21,750 nt of DNA from CAYRPN01 sp964426135 (GCA_964426135.1 CAYRPN010000104.1:1-21750); one strand, 5' to 3'. Shown: positions 8,049 to 15,662, counted from the first letter of the stretch. Program-made: numbers and translations. Notes: generated from the letters alone by a model not told the origin.

Positions 8049-9005
8049 ATGACACACTTTCACTTTGCTTCGATCGTGTTGCTGCTCGCATTCGCCACGG
8101 GACTTCGGGCCGCCGAGGTCGATGTCTTCGACCAGTCGAGTGTGAAACTCGAGGTGGACACCGACGATCCCAAGGCGATCAAGATCATCCTCATCGCCGG
8201 TCCTGCCACCGTGACCAAGGCGCCCGGCGGGCACGAGTATTTCGCGGGCTGCGTGTTGCTGGCGGATCTTTTGAAGCAGACGCCGGGCGTGCATCCGGTG
8301 CTGGTGCGCGATTGGCCGAAGAATGAAAAGATTTTCGACGGCGCCAAGGTCGTGCTCTTCTACATGGACGGCGGCGGCAAGCAGTCGTCGCTCGCATCGA
8401 AGGATCGCATCGCGAAGCTCGACGCCTTGGCCGCGGCGGGAACGGGCATGGTGCATCTGCACGGCTCGGTGGATTACCCGGGCGCCACGGCGGAGAACGC
8501 CCGCGCCTGGCTCGGCGGCGTCTGGCTCGCCGGCTATTCCAACGCCGGCCGCGGGCACTGGGACACCAGCCACGACGAGTTCCCTTCGCATCCGATCACC
8601 CGCGGCGTCACGCCCTGGAAACTCAACGACGGCTGGCTCTGCAAGATGAAATTCGTCGACGGCATGAAGGGCATCACCCCGCTCGTCTGGTCCAGCAAAG
8701 CGCACGGCGGCAGCAGCAAGGGCGGCAACGAAGCCGTCGCAGGCTGGGCGTATGAGCGGCCGGCGACGGACAAGCGCGACGCGGCGCTGCCCAATCGTTC
8801 CTTCGTCTTCACCGGCATCGACGCGCACAGCGCCTGGGCGCTGCCCGGCATGAGGCAGTTCGTCGTCAACGGCGTGCTGTGGTCGGCGGGCGTGGAAGTT
8901 CCCGAAGCCGGCGCCAAGTGCGAGCTCGATGTCAAGACGATGAACCGCTGCTTCGACAAGCGGCCGGCGAAACCGGCGGTGAAGGTGAAGACGAAAGAGA
9001 AGTGA
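8049..9005 (+). CDS. Secreted ThuA-like domain protein
   Basis: A protein of 318 residues. Residues 1-22 form a typical Sec signal peptide (hydrophobic core SIVLLLAFATG, cleavage near LRAA-EV). Residues about 45-285 match the ThuA-like (trehalose utilisation-type, class I glutamine amidotransferase-like) fold: an ILIAGPA strand, HEYFAGCVLLADLL helix, DGAKVVLFYMDGG strand, GTGMVHLHGSVDYP, and the late HPITRGV and RSFVFTGIDAHSAW motifs that recur in this family. The Lys-rich tail (about 303-318) is probably disordered. The start is supported by a GGGA about eight bases upstream. Planctomycetes encode many secreted ThuA paralogues associated with carbohydrate metabolism; the reaction is not established. 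The stop codon lies in a purine tandem repeat, and the gene is flanked by direct repeats. Confidence 0.9.
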   Translation: MTHFHFASIVLLLAFATGLRAAEVDVFDQSSVKLEVDTDDPKAIKIILIAGPATVTKAPGGHEYFAGCVLLADLLKQTPGVHPVLVRDWPKNEKIFDGAKVVLFYMDGGGKQSSLASKDRIAKLDALAAAGTGMVHLHGSVDYPGATAENARAWLGGVWLAGYSNAGRGHWDTSHDEFPSHPITRGVTPWKLNDGWLCKMKFVDGMKGITPLVWSSKAHGGSSKGGNEAVAGWAYERPATDKRDAALPNRSFVFTGIDAHSAWALPGMRQFVVNGVLWSAGVEVPEAGAKCELDVKTMNRCFDKRPAKPAVKVKTKEK

Positions 9006-9060
9006 GGAGTGAGGAGTGAGGAGTGAGGAGAGAAGAGAGAGGAGAGAGGAGAGAGGAGAC
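9000..9060 (+). repeat. Polypurine tandem repeat (GTGAGGA units) at a stop codon
   Basis: Four heptamer units close to GTGAGGA are followed by GAGAGGA-like units, giving almost pure purine on the plus strand apart from the T of each GTG and one final C. The TGA stop of the ThuA-like gene (9003-9005) is the first TGA of the array. Such tracts can form triplex or slipped structures; no function is shown. Confidence 0.85.
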
Positions 9061-9091
9061 AGTAATCAAGATCTATTGCGTTTTGACTTTA

Positions 9092-9187
9092 CTATTTTGA
9101 CTTCTCCGGCAACTTCAGTTCAGGCAGAAGGCTGAACAGTATCGCGGCGCCAATCGTCGCGTTGTTCCGCTCTGCGAGCGGGCGCTA
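9092..9187 (-). pseudogene. Possible C-terminal fragment of a lost gene
   Basis: On the minus strand a short open stretch ends ATIGAAILFSLLPELKLPEK before a stop at 9092-9094. The hydrophobic-then-charged pattern looks like the end of a membrane protein rather than random sequence, and the upstream part runs into the direct repeat at 9165-9194, where the similarity to coding sequence is lost. The fragment is too short to assign a family and could be chance. Confidence 0.2.
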
Positions 9188-9194
9188 AACGGGG
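9165..9194 (+). repeat. 30-bp direct repeat, right copy
   Basis: Matches 7981-8010 at 28 of 30 positions (A-to-G differences at offsets 18 and 28). It lies just downstream of the tRNA-Leu 3' end when read on the minus strand, so its CCGCTC-TGC-GAGCGG hairpin could lie in the tRNA trailer. Confidence 0.75.
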
Positions 9195-9222
9195 ATTCGA
9201 TGTCGGCACTATTCGACTTCAA

Positions 9223-9305
9223 TGCGGACGGAGGGACTCGAACCCTCACGGGGGTTACCCACCAGATCCTAAGTCTGGCGCGTCTGCCAATTCCGCCACG
9301 CCCGC
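9223..9305 (-). tRNA. tRNA-Leu(UAG)
   Basis: Read on the minus strand, the acceptor arms GCGGGCG and CGTCCGC pair over seven bases (one G-U) with discriminator A. The anticodon stem CCAGA/TCTGG holds the loop CTTAGGA with anticodon TAG. A long class II variable arm (GGG-TAA-CCC core) and a T arm GAGGG-TTCGAGT-CCCTC follow. The long variable arm and anticodon both specify leucine (CUN codons). The 83-nt gene does not encode the 3' CCA, which must be added enzymatically. Confidence 0.95.
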
Positions 9306-9368
9306 AGGTGGTCCCGATAGTTTAGGCACGGCGATGAAACCTGCACGCGGAAATCGCCAATGTCGCCA

Positions 9369-9556
9369 GGTACTTGCCAGCATTTTCGGGGCTTGATTCC
9401 CTCTCCCTCCAGGGAGAGGGTGGCCAAGCCCGCGAGGCCGGGTGAGGGTCAGGGCGCAGAACCTGATGCGGCACTCGTCGCGCGATCGCGACGATTGCAG
9501 ACCTGTGCGTTGCGACCCTCACCCCAGCCCTCTCCCTAAGAGGGAGAGGGGGTCGG
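9369..9556. repeat. Family B nested palindrome, inverted orientation
   Basis: Outer halves pair through CCCTCTCCCTCCAGGGAGAG with CTCTCCCTAAGAGGGAGAGG, and through GGTGAGGGTC with GACCCTCACC. Each half is itself a palindrome around CTCTCCCT...AGGGAGAG. The order of modules is reversed relative to the copies at 15394 and 20300. It lies between tRNA-Leu and the sugar-phosphate cyclase gene, ending about 100 bp before that gene's GTG. Confidence 0.75.
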
Positions 9557-9598
9557 ATTGCGGTTCTGATCGATGTGCAATTCATGCACGGCCGACGT

Positions 9599-9625
9599 TT
9601 GAAACGCGCTGTGGTCAGGTAGAAT
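9599..9625 (+). promoter_or_regulatory. Possible promoter of the EboD-type gene
   Basis: TTGAAA (5 of 6 to the -35 consensus) and TAGAAT (5 of 6 to the -10 consensus) are separated by 15 bp, shorter than ideal. They precede an ACGGAG ribosome-binding sequence at 9641-9646 and the GTG start at 9658. Tentative. Confidence 0.3.
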
Positions 9626-9657
9626 GAGAAGGTTCGTCTTACGGAGTAACGCCCGCC

Positions 9658-10806
9658 GTGCAGATTGATGTGCCGTTTACCGTGAGTTTCACCCATCGCC
9701 TGCGGTTCACCCGCGGCACGTGGGATCCATCCAATCTCAGCCTGCTCGAACTGCTGCCGCCGGCGGTTCCCGGTCGGCCCGCCAAGGTCATCGTCTTCAT
9801 CGATGAACCGGTCGCCCAGGCGAACGCCGGGCTCATTCCGCAGATCAAGGCATACCTCGCCGCTCATGCCGACCGCCTGGTCATGACCGGCCCGATCCAG
9901 CTCGTGCCCGGCGGCGAAGACGCCAAGAACGCGCCGCGCTGGCTGGAGGACATGCTCCGCCACATTCACGACGCGGGCATCTGCAGGCAGAGCTACGTCA
10001 TCGTCATCGGCGGCGGGGCGGTGCTCGACAGCGTCGGACTCGCCGCCGCCCTGGCGCATCGCGGCGTGCGCCTCGTGCGCTTCCCCACCACCACGCTGGC
10101 GCAGGCGGATTCCGGCGTGGGAGTGAAGAACGGCATCAACGGCTTCGGCAAGAAAAATTACATGGGCAGCTTCGCGCCGCCCTGGGCGGTCATCTGCGAC
10201 GAGCAACTGCTCGCCTCGCTGGGGCCGCGCGACTGGCGCAGCGGATTTGTGGAGGCGGTGAAAGTCGCCTGCATCAAGGACCGCGCGTTCTTCGAGGACA
10301 TCGAATCCTCCATCGCCGGCATCAACGCCCGCGACCTGCGCGCCGCCATGCCGATCGTTCAGCAGTCGGCGCTCTGGCACCTGAAGCACATCACGCAGAA
10401 CGGCGATCCCTTCGAAATGACCGCGGCCCGTCCGCTGGACTTCGGCCACTGGGCCGCCCACAAGCTGGAGCAGATGACCTGGTTCCGCCTGCGCCACGGC
10501 GAAGCGGTCGCCATCGGCATCGCCATCGATGTCACTTACGCCGCGATGAAAGGCCTGTTGCCCGAGGACGAAGCGACGCGCGTGAAGGACGCGCTCGTGG
10601 CGCTGGGGTTCGATCTCTACGACCCGGCGATGGAGCAGACCGACGACCTGATGCAGGGCCTGGAGGAGTTCCGCGAACACCTGGGCGGTCAGCTCACGAT
10701 CACGATGCTGCGCGCCATCGGCAATCCCGTCGATGTACACGACATCGACCGCGCGGTGATGACCGAAGCGATCCGCAGCCTGCTGCCCAGCGGCGCGCGG
10801 GCGTGA
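9658..10806 (+). CDS. eboD: EboD-type sugar-phosphate cyclase (3-dehydroquinate synthase family)
   Basis: A protein of 382 residues of the 3-dehydroquinate synthase / sugar-phosphate cyclase superfamily, NAD- and metal-dependent enzymes that cyclise phosphorylated sugars. The NAD-binding segment GGGAVLD lies at 118-124. The putative metal ligands are Glu199 (GFVEAVKVACIKD), His264 (DFGHWAAHKLE) and His280 (LRHGEAVAIGI). The form 'DSGVGVKNGINGFGKKN' and the ending 'GLEEFREHLGGQLTITML' fit the EboD branch rather than AroB, whose motif is NLGHxxGHAIE. The initiation codon is GTG, with ACGGAG 11 bases upstream. In other bacteria eboD sits in an ebo gene cluster with a UbiA-like prenyltransferase; no such partners are within this window. 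The substrate is unproven; a housekeeping AroB role is less likely but cannot be excluded. Confidence 0.85.
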   Translation: MQIDVPFTVSFTHRLRFTRGTWDPSNLSLLELLPPAVPGRPAKVIVFIDEPVAQANAGLIPQIKAYLAAHADRLVMTGPIQLVPGGEDAKNAPRWLEDMLRHIHDAGICRQSYVIVIGGGAVLDSVGLAAALAHRGVRLVRFPTTTLAQADSGVGVKNGINGFGKKNYMGSFAPPWAVICDEQLLASLGPRDWRSGFVEAVKVACIKDRAFFEDIESSIAGINARDLRAAMPIVQQSALWHLKHITQNGDPFEMTAARPLDFGHWAAHKLEQMTWFRLRHGEAVAIGIAIDVTYAAMKGLLPEDEATRVKDALVALGFDLYDPAMEQTDDLMQGLEEFREHLGGQLTITMLRAIGNPVDVHDIDRAVMTEAIRSLLPSGARA

Positions 10807-10868
10807 AACGTGCATCACCTTTCGGCAATCAGTTCGATCAAGACCGATGGCGACTGCACATCGCTCCA

Positions 10869-11006
10869 TTAGCCCCCGGCTCCGCCGGGGGTGAGGCGAG
10901 GGCGAGGCCATACGCGCGATTGATGACCGTCGAGACGCGGATTCTGCCGTGCCGGTTGATGTGCGCGTCCTCTCATGCGTTTACCCCCGGCGGAGCCGGG
11001 GGCTAA
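10869..11006. repeat. Palindrome-of-palindromes between convergent genes (24-bp arms)
   Basis: Arms at 10869-10892 and 10983-11006 are perfect reverse complements over 24 bp, and each arm contains its own palindrome CCCCCGGC-TCC-GCCGGGGG. The 90-bp spacer has no coding look. The element lies between the ends of the EboD-type gene (+) and the pseudopilin gene (-), so transcripts from both sides would carry strong hairpins. No T-tract is seen. Confidence 0.8.
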
Positions 11007-11028
11007 CGGCCCGACGGATCGACGCATC

Positions 11029-11814
11029 TCAATGCGTGCTGCCGTCGTTGTTCCATCGTCCAAGATTCGCGGGCGTGAGAATGTCCTGGATGGTCAGGGC
11101 TTCGACGTGGCCGTCGCAGAAGACCAGGTTGGCGACCTGCTCCGGATGGCGGGCCATCGGGTACTCAGGCGACTGATCGTGGTCGATGAACGCATCCCAC
11201 GAGCCATCGGGCAGCGAGTCGCCGATCGCGATCATGTAGCTGGGCCGCTTGACGCGGAACTTCGGCAGTTCGCCCCAGTCGGCATGTTCGCTCAGGCCGC
11301 CGAGCCCCCATTGTGGAATGGCGAAGTCGACGGTGCCCCAGTTGTTGTAGCCATAGCTGAAGGGCGTATTCCAGAGCAGGCGGGTTTCGCCGGCGGCGTA
11401 GCCGTATTTCTTCGGCAGACCGCTGCCGAATGTGCGATTCCAGCGCGAGACGGGATCGGCGTCCGGACAGAAGAACCAGTCCGTCGTCGCCGACTCCGTG
11501 AACTCCCGCAGCCGCGAAGGCCAGATCACCCAGTTGAACCCCGGCGTGTTGTGGCTCCACGTGTGGGCGCCAGGATAATGCTTGGACTCCACGGTGTAGT
11601 TGATCATCGCCAGCCCCTGCTGGTGCAGATTGGATCGACACACCGCCGCCCGCGCATGGGCCCGCGCCTTGCCGATGGCGGGCATCAGCATCGCCAGGAT
11701 GATGACGATGATCGCCACGACCGCGAGCATCTCGGGTACTGTGAATGCCGCAGGCAAGGCGCGACGAATGGCGCAGCGACCGGCGTGCGTGAGTGGGGCG
11801 GCTGACAGAATCAT
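11029..11814 (-). CDS. Type II pseudopilin-like protein with H-X-DG C-terminal motif
   Basis: A protein of 261 residues from the ATG at 11814; the open frame continues upstream into the promoter region of the divergent gene, so the longer form is rejected. Basic residues precede a prepilin-type N-terminus: ALPAA-FTVPEMLAVVAII, with cleavage predicted between Ala23 and Phe24, Glu at mature position 5 and a hydrophobic helix to about residue 46. Ala instead of the usual Gly at position -1 is atypical. The rest is a globular, Trp/Tyr-rich periplasmic domain. Near the end is RHPEQVANLVFCDGHVEAL, the H-X(9-10)-DG motif of planctomycete and verrucomicrobial pseudopilins (His223, Asp234-Gly235). These proteins are abundant in the phylum; the partner secretion or pilus machinery is not encoded nearby. 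Role inferred as a minor pseudopilin. Confidence 0.85.
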   Translation of the reverse strand: MILSAAPLTHAGRCAIRRALPAAFTVPEMLAVVAIIVIILAMLMPAIGKARAHARAAVCRSNLHQQGLAMINYTVESKHYPGAHTWSHNTPGFNWVIWPSRLREFTESATTDWFFCPDADPVSRWNRTFGSGLPKKYGYAAGETRLLWNTPFSYGYNNWGTVDFAIPQWGLGGLSEHADWGELPKFRVKRPSYMIAIGDSLPDGSWDAFIDHDQSPEYPMARHPEQVANLVFCDGHVEALTIQDILTPANLGRWNNDGSTH

Positions 11815-11896
11815 GCGGTTTTCACGCCTACGCCCCGGACCGTCACCAGTCTTCCAGCGCATAATAACCACTATCGACTGAAAGGCGGCCTCCCCT

Positions 11897-13201
11897 ATGC
11901 GATGTCCATTGAGCTTCCTGTGCGTGTGCCTCGTTTTTTCGCTCTCGTCTGCCGCGCCGGCTGACATCACCCTCACGGGAAACCCAGTGCCGCAGCTCAA
12001 ACCCTTCGACGACCTGATGACGAAGTTCATCGCTGACCACGAGGTGCCCGGCGCTTCCGTGGCCGTCGCTCGCCACGGCAAAGTGATCTATGCCCGCGGC
12101 TTCGGCCTTGGTGACCGCGAGAAGAAAGAGCCGGTGACGCCGGACTCGCTCTTCCGCATCGCCAGCATTTCCAAGCCGATCACCGCCGTGGCGATCATGC
12201 AACTGGTGGAGCGCGGCAAGCTCAAACTCGACGACAAGGCGTTCGCCGTGCTGCGCACGTTTCCGAAACTGGAAGGCGACGCCAAGCCCGATCCGAGGCT
12301 CCAGCAGATCACCGTCGCGCAGCTTCTGCATCACACCGCCGGCTTCGACCGGGAGAAGTCGTTCGATCCGATGTTCCGTTCCCGCGCGATCGCGGCGCTG
12401 TTCGAGCGCGAGCCGCCGGCGGACAAGCCGCACATCATGCGCTACATGGCGGGCCGGCCTCTGGATTTCGATCCGGGCGCGCGGTACGCCTACTCAAACT
12501 TCGGCTATTGCGTGCTGGGCCGGCTCATCGAAAAAGCCGGCGGCAAGCAGTATGCCCAGTACGTGAAGCAGGAGGTGCTCGACCCCGTCGGCGCCAAGAC
12601 CATGCGCATCGGGCGAACGCTGCTGAGCGATCGGTCGGAAAACGAAGTGCGCTATTACGAACGCACGCCCGGCAGCAGCGAATCCGCGTTCATGCGCCGC
12701 GGCCCCGGTGGCGTGCCCTTGGAGCCGCCGCAGCCGCCCGAGCGATTGCCCAATCCCTACGGCGCGTGGTACCTGGAGGCGATGGATTCGCACGGCGGAT
12801 GGCTGGCGACGGCGACGGACCTGGTGCGCTTCGCCTCGTCGCTGGATGACCCGGACAAGTGCCCCATCCTCAAGCGCGAATCGATCGCCGCGATGTGGGA
12901 GCGGCCGCCGCTTACCGGCAATGCTTCAACCGCAGGCGACAAGACGCCCGACGGCAAACCCGCGGTGTACTACGCCCGAGGCTGGAACGTGCGCGTCGTC
13001 GGCGATGGCAGGGACGGCAGGATCAACACCTGGCACCTGGGTGGATTGGCCGGCACCTCGACGCTGCTGGTGCGCCGGCACGACGGCCTGACCTGGGCCG
13101 TGCTCTTCAACAGCGACTTCGCCGCCGACAAGCAATGGCTGGCGAGCAAGGTGGACCCGCTGATGCACCAGGCCGCCGGGCAGGTGACGCGGTGGCCGTG
13201 A
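11897..13201 (+). CDS. Exported serine beta-lactamase-family protein (class C / DD-peptidase-like)
   Basis: A protein of 434 residues with a Sec signal peptide (about 1-22, core LSFLCVCLVFSLSSA). The serine hydrolase motifs of the beta-lactamase / esterase / DD-peptidase superfamily are all present: SxxK at Ser90-Ile-Ser-Lys93 (RIASISKPITA), YxN at Tyr199-Ser-Asn201 (RYAYSNFGYCVLG), and an HxG third motif at His380-Leu-Gly382 (WHLGGLAGT). DSHGGWLATATDLVRF near 297-312 is also typical of the family. The preserved catalytic residues imply an active hydrolase. Members include esterases, D-aminopeptidases and peptidoglycan carboxypeptidases, so true beta-lactam resistance is not implied. It is divergent from the pseudopilin gene with 82 bp between starts, which must hold both promoters. 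Confidence 0.9.
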   Translation: MRCPLSFLCVCLVFSLSSAAPADITLTGNPVPQLKPFDDLMTKFIADHEVPGASVAVARHGKVIYARGFGLGDREKKEPVTPDSLFRIASISKPITAVAIMQLVERGKLKLDDKAFAVLRTFPKLEGDAKPDPRLQQITVAQLLHHTAGFDREKSFDPMFRSRAIAALFEREPPADKPHIMRYMAGRPLDFDPGARYAYSNFGYCVLGRLIEKAGGKQYAQYVKQEVLDPVGAKTMRIGRTLLSDRSENEVRYYERTPGSSESAFMRRGPGGVPLEPPQPPERLPNPYGAWYLEAMDSHGGWLATATDLVRFASSLDDPDKCPILKRESIAAMWERPPLTGNASTAGDKTPDGKPAVYYARGWNVRVVGDGRDGRINTWHLGGLAGTSTLLVRRHDGLTWAVLFNSDFAADKQWLASKVDPLMHQAAGQVTRWP

Positions 13202-13253
13202 TTTTCGATGGAGTTGACGAACGGATTGAATCCGACTCGAGCATGCGCAGCCG

Positions 13254-13282
13254 TTGTTTGCGGCAGGATCGCCGCGTAGGAT
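13254..13282 (+). promoter_or_regulatory. Possible promoter of the toxin-antitoxin operon
   Basis: TTGTTT, a 17-bp spacer and TAGGAT sit directly before the antitoxin ATG at 13291. Transcription would start within a few bases of the ATG, giving a leaderless or nearly leaderless mRNA; no ribosome-binding sequence is visible. The match to consensus is weak (3 of 6 and 4 of 6). Confidence 0.25.
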
Positions 13283-13290
13283 ATTTCACC

Positions 13291-13515
13291 ATGAACCGCG
13301 AATCCGCACTCAAAGATTTGCTTCAACTCAGCCCGGCGGAGCGCATCCTGCTCGCGCAGGATTTGTGGGACAGCGTTGCCCACGATGAACTTCCCTATGA
13401 GATGTCGGACGAACTGCGGACGCTGCTCGATGAACGGATCGCGGCATATCGCCGGAATCCCAGAGCGGGGCACACGTGGGATGAGGTGAAAGCACTGCTC
13501 CGGAAGCGACGCTGA
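13291..13515 (+). CDS. Antitoxin of the addiction-module component type
   Basis: A protein of 74 residues. The pattern 'LLQLSPAERILLAQDLWDSV' followed by 'LLDERIAAYRRNPRAGHTWD' and 'EVKALLRK' is characteristic of the putative addiction module component family, antitoxins paired with RelE/ParE toxins. The N-terminal part is expected to form the helical dimer and the C-terminal part to wrap the toxin. Its TGA stop overlaps the toxin ATG by one base, indicating translational coupling. In related systems the antitoxin, alone or with toxin, represses its own promoter; no operator is identified here. The start is the only ATG consistent with the family length. Confidence 0.9.
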   Translation: MNRESALKDLLQLSPAERILLAQDLWDSVAHDELPYEMSDELRTLLDERIAAYRRNPRAGHTWDEVKALLRKRR

Positions 13516-13811
13516 TGAGTTACGACCTGATCATCCGGCCCGAGGCATTTCAAGACCTTGCGAAGGCGCACGACTGGTACGAAGAGCAGCGGCCAGGCCT
13601 TGGCGAGGCCCTGGAAACGTGCGTCGAGGCAGCGCTGGCCTCTATTGTCCGCCTTCCCAAATCCCCGCAAATCATCTACCGGCGAGTGAGGCGAGTGAAG
13701 ATCGACCGATTCCCCTACGGCGTTTTCTACCTCATCAACCGAGCAACGATTGTCGTTATCGCCATCGTTCATGAACGACGTGATCCCCGCATCTGGAAGG
13801 TTCGCGTGTGA
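13515..13811 (+). CDS. RelE/ParE-family toxin
   Basis: A protein of 98 residues, the normal size for the family. It begins with a beta strand (YDLIIRPEAFQDL), then the helix pair AHDWYEEQRPGLGEALE, and ends with the beta sheet FPYGVFYLINRATIVVIAIV and the diagnostic 'HERRDPRIWK'. RelE members cleave mRNA on the ribosome and ParE members poison DNA gyrase; the 'DWYEEQRPGLG...FPYGVFY...RRDPRIW' pattern is found in the ParE-like branch, but the target cannot be decided from sequence. It is co-operonic with the antitoxin (1-bp overlap) and convergent with the DUF1501 gene, whose stop lies 16 bp away. Confidence 0.9.
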   Translation: MSYDLIIRPEAFQDLAKAHDWYEEQRPGLGEALETCVEAALASIVRLPKSPQIIYRRVRRVKIDRFPYGVFYLINRATIVVIAIVHERRDPRIWKVRV

Positions 13812-13827
13812 TCGACTCGACCAGCCA

Positions 13828-15330
13828 TTACCCCAGCAACTTCTCAATCACATGCCCCTCATTGATCGTGGGCCGCTCGGGTCTTCCGTTGTTCAAATAG
13901 ATCAACTTCTCATGGTTGATGCCCAGCGTGTGCAGGATCGTCGCGTGGATGTCGTGGATGTGGGCGCGATCCTCCACGGCGTGCAGGCCCACCTCATCGG
14001 TCGAGCCCACGGTGACGCCGGGCTTGATGCCGCCGCCGGCGAACCACATCGTGAAGCCCCACGGGTTGTGATCGCGGCCGGTGCCTTTCTCGCTCATGGG
14101 CGTGCGGCCGAACTCGCCGCCCCAGATCACCAGCGTCTCATCCAGCATGCCGCGCTGCTTCAGGTCGTTCACCAGCGCCGCGACGGGCTGATCCATCGAC
14201 AGGCACAAGGAACTGTGGTTGCCTTCGATGTTGCTGTGGGCGTCCCACTTGCTGCCGGCTCCGCTGTAGATCTGCACGAAGCGCACGCCGCGCTCCACCA
14301 TGCGGCGGGCCAGCAGGCAGGAGCGCGCCATGTCCGCGGTCTGCGGACGGTCAAAGCCATAGGCGGATTTCAGTTCCGCTGATTCCTTGGAAAGATCGAC
14401 GGCCTCGGGCGCGGCGCTCTGCATGCGGAAAGCGAGTTCATAAGACCGGATGCGGGCTTCGAGTTCGCTGTTGTCCGCGCGGCTCGTCATGTGCCGGCGG
14501 TTCATTTGCTCCAGCAGTTCCAGCTTGCCGCGCTGGCGGGCATCGGTGACGTCTTTGTCGGGGTAAAGATTCTCGATCGGCTCGCTGCCGGTTTTCAACG
14601 CCGTGCCCTGGTAGGTGGCGGGCATGAAGCCGGTGGACCAGACGCGCGGGCCGCCCACGACGTAGCTGCCTTTGTCGAGCATGACGACGAAGGCGGGCAG
14701 GCTCTCGTTCTCGGTGCCCAGGCCGTAGGAAACCCACGCGCCGAGGCTGGGCCGACCGGCGAGCGGCGTGCCGGTGTTCATCTGCGTGACGCCGCCGACG
14801 TGGTTCAGGCTGTTGCCGTGGCAGGAGCGCAGCACCGCGATGTCGTCGGCCAGCGTGGCGATGTGCGGCAGCCAGTCGCTGACCCACAGCCCGCTCTGGC
14901 CGTGCTGTTTCCACTTGCGCTTGCTGGCGAGGATCGGCGAGTGAAACTCGCCCATCGCGGTGATCAGCGGCTTGAACGAACCTGGCAGCGGCTTGCCCGC
15001 CAGCTTGTCGAGCTCCGGTTTCGGATCAAAGAGATCGATGTGGCTCGGCCCGCCCTCGATGAAGATGAAGATGACGTTCCTGGCCTTGCCGCGGTGATGG
15101 CCGGGTTTCGCGGTGAGCGTGCTGTGCGCTGGCGGCGGCGGCGCTGCCGCCGGCGCCGCCGCGTGCGCGGCCTGGCGCGCCAGCATCGCGCTCAGCGCGA
15201 TGGCCCCGAAGCCGCCGCCGGCCGTCTGGAGAAAATCGCGGCGATTCACCGGCGCCTCGCGCCGGCACCGGAAAGGCGAGGCATGCTCGTCGTGGCACGG
15301 GGAACAGTTGGAGTTCAGGGAATTGCTCAT
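13828..15330 (-). CDS. DUF1501 protein with Tat signal (sulfatase/phosphatase-like fold)
   Basis: A protein of 500 residues. A twin-arginine signal NRRDFLQTAGGGFGAIALSA lies at about 29-48, preceded by an unusual 28-residue N-terminus containing SPCHDEHASPF. The mature domain shows the DUF1501 landmarks: RNVIFIFIEGGPSHIDLFDP near residue 85, SCHGNSLNHVGG, FVQIYSGAGSKWDAHSN, TLVIWGGEFGRTPM, and the C-terminal GLHAVEDRAHIHDIHATILH. The fold is related to alkaline phosphatase/sulfatase, with Asp and His residues as putative metal ligands, but the reaction is unknown. In planctomycetes it is normally encoded directly next to a PSCyt1/DUF1549/DUF1553 gene. Here that partner (ending at 16739) is on the same strand but 1.4 kb upstream, with two opposite-strand genes between. 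Confidence 0.92.
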   Translation of the reverse strand: MSNSLNSNCSPCHDEHASPFRCRREAPVNRRDFLQTAGGGFGAIALSAMLARQAAHAAAPAAAPPPPAHSTLTAKPGHHRGKARNVIFIFIEGGPSHIDLFDPKPELDKLAGKPLPGSFKPLITAMGEFHSPILASKRKWKQHGQSGLWVSDWLPHIATLADDIAVLRSCHGNSLNHVGGVTQMNTGTPLAGRPSLGAWVSYGLGTENESLPAFVVMLDKGSYVVGGPRVWSTGFMPATYQGTALKTGSEPIENLYPDKDVTDARQRGKLELLEQMNRRHMTSRADNSELEARIRSYELAFRMQSAAPEAVDLSKESAELKSAYGFDRPQTADMARSCLLARRMVERGVRFVQIYSGAGSKWDAHSNIEGNHSSLCLSMDQPVAALVNDLKQRGMLDETLVIWGGEFGRTPMSEKGTGRDHNPWGFTMWFAGGGIKPGVTVGSTDEVGLHAVEDRAHIHDIHATILHTLGINHEKLIYLNNGRPERPTINEGHVIEKLLG

Positions 15331-15393
15331 CTCGCATGATTCTCGCCGATAAGCACTTCAATTCCAAGCGCCATCGAACTACCATTGCACGCC

Positions 15394-15618
15394 GGGTCTC
15401 CCAATACTTCCGGCTGTGGCATTCCGGCCCCCTCTCCCTCCTAGGGAGAGGGCTGGGGTGAGGGTCGGGACGCACAAGATTGCTAGCGCCACCATCGCGT
15501 GACGGATGCCGCAACCATCTGTTCGTTCCGACCCTCACCCGGCCTCGTCCCCCGGGGACTCGCCCACTCTCTCCGTGGAATGGAGAGGGAGCAAGGCCCC
15601 GGAAAATTTGGCAGACCC
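15394..15618. repeat. Family B nested palindrome, full copy 1
   Basis: Ends GGGTCTCCCAATA and TTTGGCAGACCC are inverted. Inside are CCCTCTCCCTCCTAGGGAGA and a matching CTCTCTCCGTGG...GGAGAGGG arm, then GGTGAGGGTCGG and CCGACCCTCACC, and a central loop with GTGACGGATGCCGCAACCAT. The copy at 20300-20517 has the same order and orientation and is mostly identical, including the loop. It lies between the divergent DUF1501 and STN-like genes and ends 44 bp before the STN-like ATG, so it occupies their shared upstream region. Confidence 0.85.
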
Positions 15619-15662
15619 TGCACGCCCGCCCCTTGATGTTTCGTCTCCTGGAGATCACCGCC

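Noticed and set aside
7836..9194. Insertion sequence or integron cassette carrying the ThuA-like gene
   Set aside because: No transposase, integrase or target-site duplication was found; the direct repeats alone do not prove mobility.
9322..10911. A 529-codon minus-strand open frame
   Set aside because: It is antisense to the EboD-type gene and runs through a family B repeat; no protein family pattern is visible.
10869..11006. Intrinsic terminator
   Set aside because: Stems are strong but no T-tract follows either arm, and the unit is a large nested palindrome; termination is possible but not supported.
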